From assembly GCA_024583055.1 (NCBI GenBank), contig CP102145.1:372001-436000 (forward strand): a stretch of 64,000 bases of DNA. Direction: 5' to 3'. The notes beneath the pieces were generated by a model that saw only the letters and a list, made by a program, of their open reading frames with translations, did not search any database and was not told the DNA's origin. Below are positions 62,743-64,000 of this stretch, in pieces. The translations under genes and the position numbers were made by a program. This stretch comes from Streptococcus suis. Its GTDB lineage: Bacteria; Bacillota; Bacilli; Lactobacillales; Streptococcaceae. The first letter of the stretch is position 1. Every line of letters starts with the position of its first letter.

Positions 62743-63323
62743 GTCTGATACCAGTTGATGATGCGGTCAATTTCATCAATCGTTAAAAAGTGGCCCTTGT
62801 CAAAAATGGCTAATTGAAGTTTGGGAAAGGCAGTTTCCTGCCAATTTTGGTAGAGTTCTTGAACTGCGACTGGGGCAACCAACTGGTCCTGCAAGCCAAC
62901 TGTCACAAGAATGTCCGCTCGGCTATTTTCCAAAGGCACTGAAAAATCAAGAGCTGATGGATGGAGCAAAAGATAGCAGTCAGCCAAATCAGCCCGCTTG
63001 GTCAGGAGCCCTGCTATAAAATTAGCCCCGTTTGAAAAGCCGACAAAGATAATTTGCTGGTAATCTGCTACTGCAATTTGTGGCCACTGGTCTATAAAAT
63101 CGGTCAAACGTTGCTCAAAATCAAGCAAATCCAGCTGCCCGTCAACCAGCGGAGCAAAAAAGCGACGGGATTTCCCCCGACCAACATTACCCCGAAAAGA
63201 TAGTACAGCTGCTTCAGGATTCAATTTTTCCCTCAGAAAGAGCATGGACTGCTCATCGCCACCTGTTCCGTGAAAAAAGACCAGGAGACAGGGCGCAGTT
63301 CCCTCCACAAAATGATAGTTCAT
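62736..63323 (-). CDS. Carboxylesterase/phospholipase-like alpha/beta hydrolase
   Basis: A 195-residue hydrolase with LLVFFHGTGGDE (oxyanion), FVGFSNGAN (serine elbow GFSNG), an Asp near LQDQLV, and DKGHFLT (His). Small hydrolases of this type act on short-chain esters or lysophospholipids; substrate unknown. It is followed closely by the broken dioxygenase. Confidence 0.88.
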   Translation of the reverse strand: MNYHFVEGTAPCLLVFFHGTGGDEQSMLFLREKLNPEAAVLSFRGNVGRGKSRRFFAPLVDGQLDLLDFEQRLTDFIDQWPQIAVADYQQIIFVGFSNGANFIAGLLTKRADLADCYLLLHPSALDFSVPLENSRADILVTVGLQDQLVAPVAVQELYQNWQETAFPKLQLAIFDKGHFLTIDEIDRIINWYQTK

Positions 63324-63332
63324 GACTGTCTC

Positions 63333-64000
63333 CTAATAACGATTTCTCAGAACTTCTTCAATCTCAGCCCGGTCTTCCTCAAAGAAGCTTGGCAAGAAGA
63401 GTTCAACATCATCGAGTTTATCATGTTGCTCAGCTTTCTTGGCCTCGTGCTGACCTTCCATTGTTGCCACTTCAAACATAAGGTAGTTCGGCGCGCGGAA
63501 ATAGAGGGAGTGCATAAAGTCTCGATTAATAATGCCTGAGTGCGGACGGTTGAGCAGGTCAAGTGTATGAACCATATCCTCTAAATCTAATGTATCCAAG
63601 ACACCAAAGGCTACGTGGTGAATGGCACCAACCCCAATGACGGAGATTTTTGAAACCTGATCAACGATAACCTGCACGCGATGCTGGAAATCATTGTCGA
63701 ATTTGAGCGAAATGACCTGCTGTCCCTGTTAATCAAAACGGCTTTCCTCTTCAAAACCAAATCTCTCTGTCAGCATGTCCAGCAGGGCTTTCTCCTCCCG
63801 CACCCGCATCTGAATCCCAGCAATTCCTAAAATCGCAACCGATTCAGGAATCTCGGCAGTCTCCATTGGATACATAGGACCAATAGTATCATGATAGGTC
63901 AAGGCCAAAGCTTGCCCATCCTCATCTTGGAAATTGAGGATATGTCTGTCTCCCATCGCTTCTACTCCACCATGTTCGACCTCAAAATCCGTCAAACGTT
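63333..64000 (-). pseudogene. Ring-cleaving dioxygenase (VOC), interrupted by an in-frame stop
   Basis: Both parts belong to a glyoxalase/VOC protein. Part one (63995-63729, continuing off the right edge) ends RFGFEEESRFD, then TAA at 63729-63731. In the same frame the sequence goes on QGQQVISLKFDNDF and GVGAIHHVAFGVLD, giving metal-binding His and a C-terminal YFRAPNYLMFEVAT with Glu. One base change creates the stop, so this is a recent nonsense mutation or a readthrough case. Confidence 0.85.

Overview
The window looks like a Streptococcus chromosome, most probably Streptococcus suis. The evidence is low GC, streptococcal gene orders (rplJ-rplL, engB-clpX-dfrA-thyA, fruR-fruK-fruA, dapB-cca-ABC-F, rpsP-khpA ... 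rimM-trmD, pepF) and a stack of mobile DNA joined to the 3' end of rplL, a known insertion site of the ICESa2603/ICESsu family. The species call is inference. Almost every gene lies on the minus strand.

Positions 1-7950 are the end of an integrative conjugative element (ICE). A group II intron (1-1782, encoding a reverse transcriptase/maturase) interrupts a VirD4-type coupling protein gene. Next to it are a DUF3801/PcfB-like gene, a CPBP protease, a small HTH-like protein, a Spx/ArsC-like protein, a cytosine-5 DNA methyltransferase, a RepA_N initiator and two very short ORFs. The ICE stops at a 15-bp att core (7951-7965).

Positions 7951-25872 are a second, about 17.9-kb element lying in tandem between the ICE and rplL, bounded by the same 15-bp core. 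It has its own tyrosine integrase, a DUF3173 gene, a relaxosome-like gene, a hairpin-rich possible oriT and an IS1182-family element. It also has an unusual operon group: a CTD-only DnaB-like helicase, a WYL regulator, a DnaA-like AAA+ core, a 39-residue ORF, a DnaQ-fold protein lacking catalytic residues and a GmrSD-like DUF262/DUF1524 protein. The same palindromic operator lies before both transcription units and at a third site. A resistance block follows: spw, apt, aadE, lnu(B) and lsa(E), with GC-rich transposase debris. Two copies of an element end, each with a short rumA 3' remnant, flank this block, so earlier insertions at rumA appear to be fossilised inside the rplL-targeted element. 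The lsa(E) leader looks like a ribosome-controlled transcription attenuator.

Positions 25858-64000 are the chromosomal backbone: ribosomal protein genes with an L10 leader, folate/thymidylate genes, a 1212-residue repeat surface protein with an internal LPKTG and a second signal-peptide-like segment, glucokinase, the fructose operon, hisC, a RelBE-like pair, a decayed IS30 element, ilvE, tRNA/16S maturation genes, a heterodimeric ABC exporter, small metabolic enzymes and pepF. Several backbone genes are broken: an alpha/beta hydrolase, a DUF gene before rimM and a ring-cleaving dioxygenase. No tRNA, rRNA or CRISPR array was recognised.
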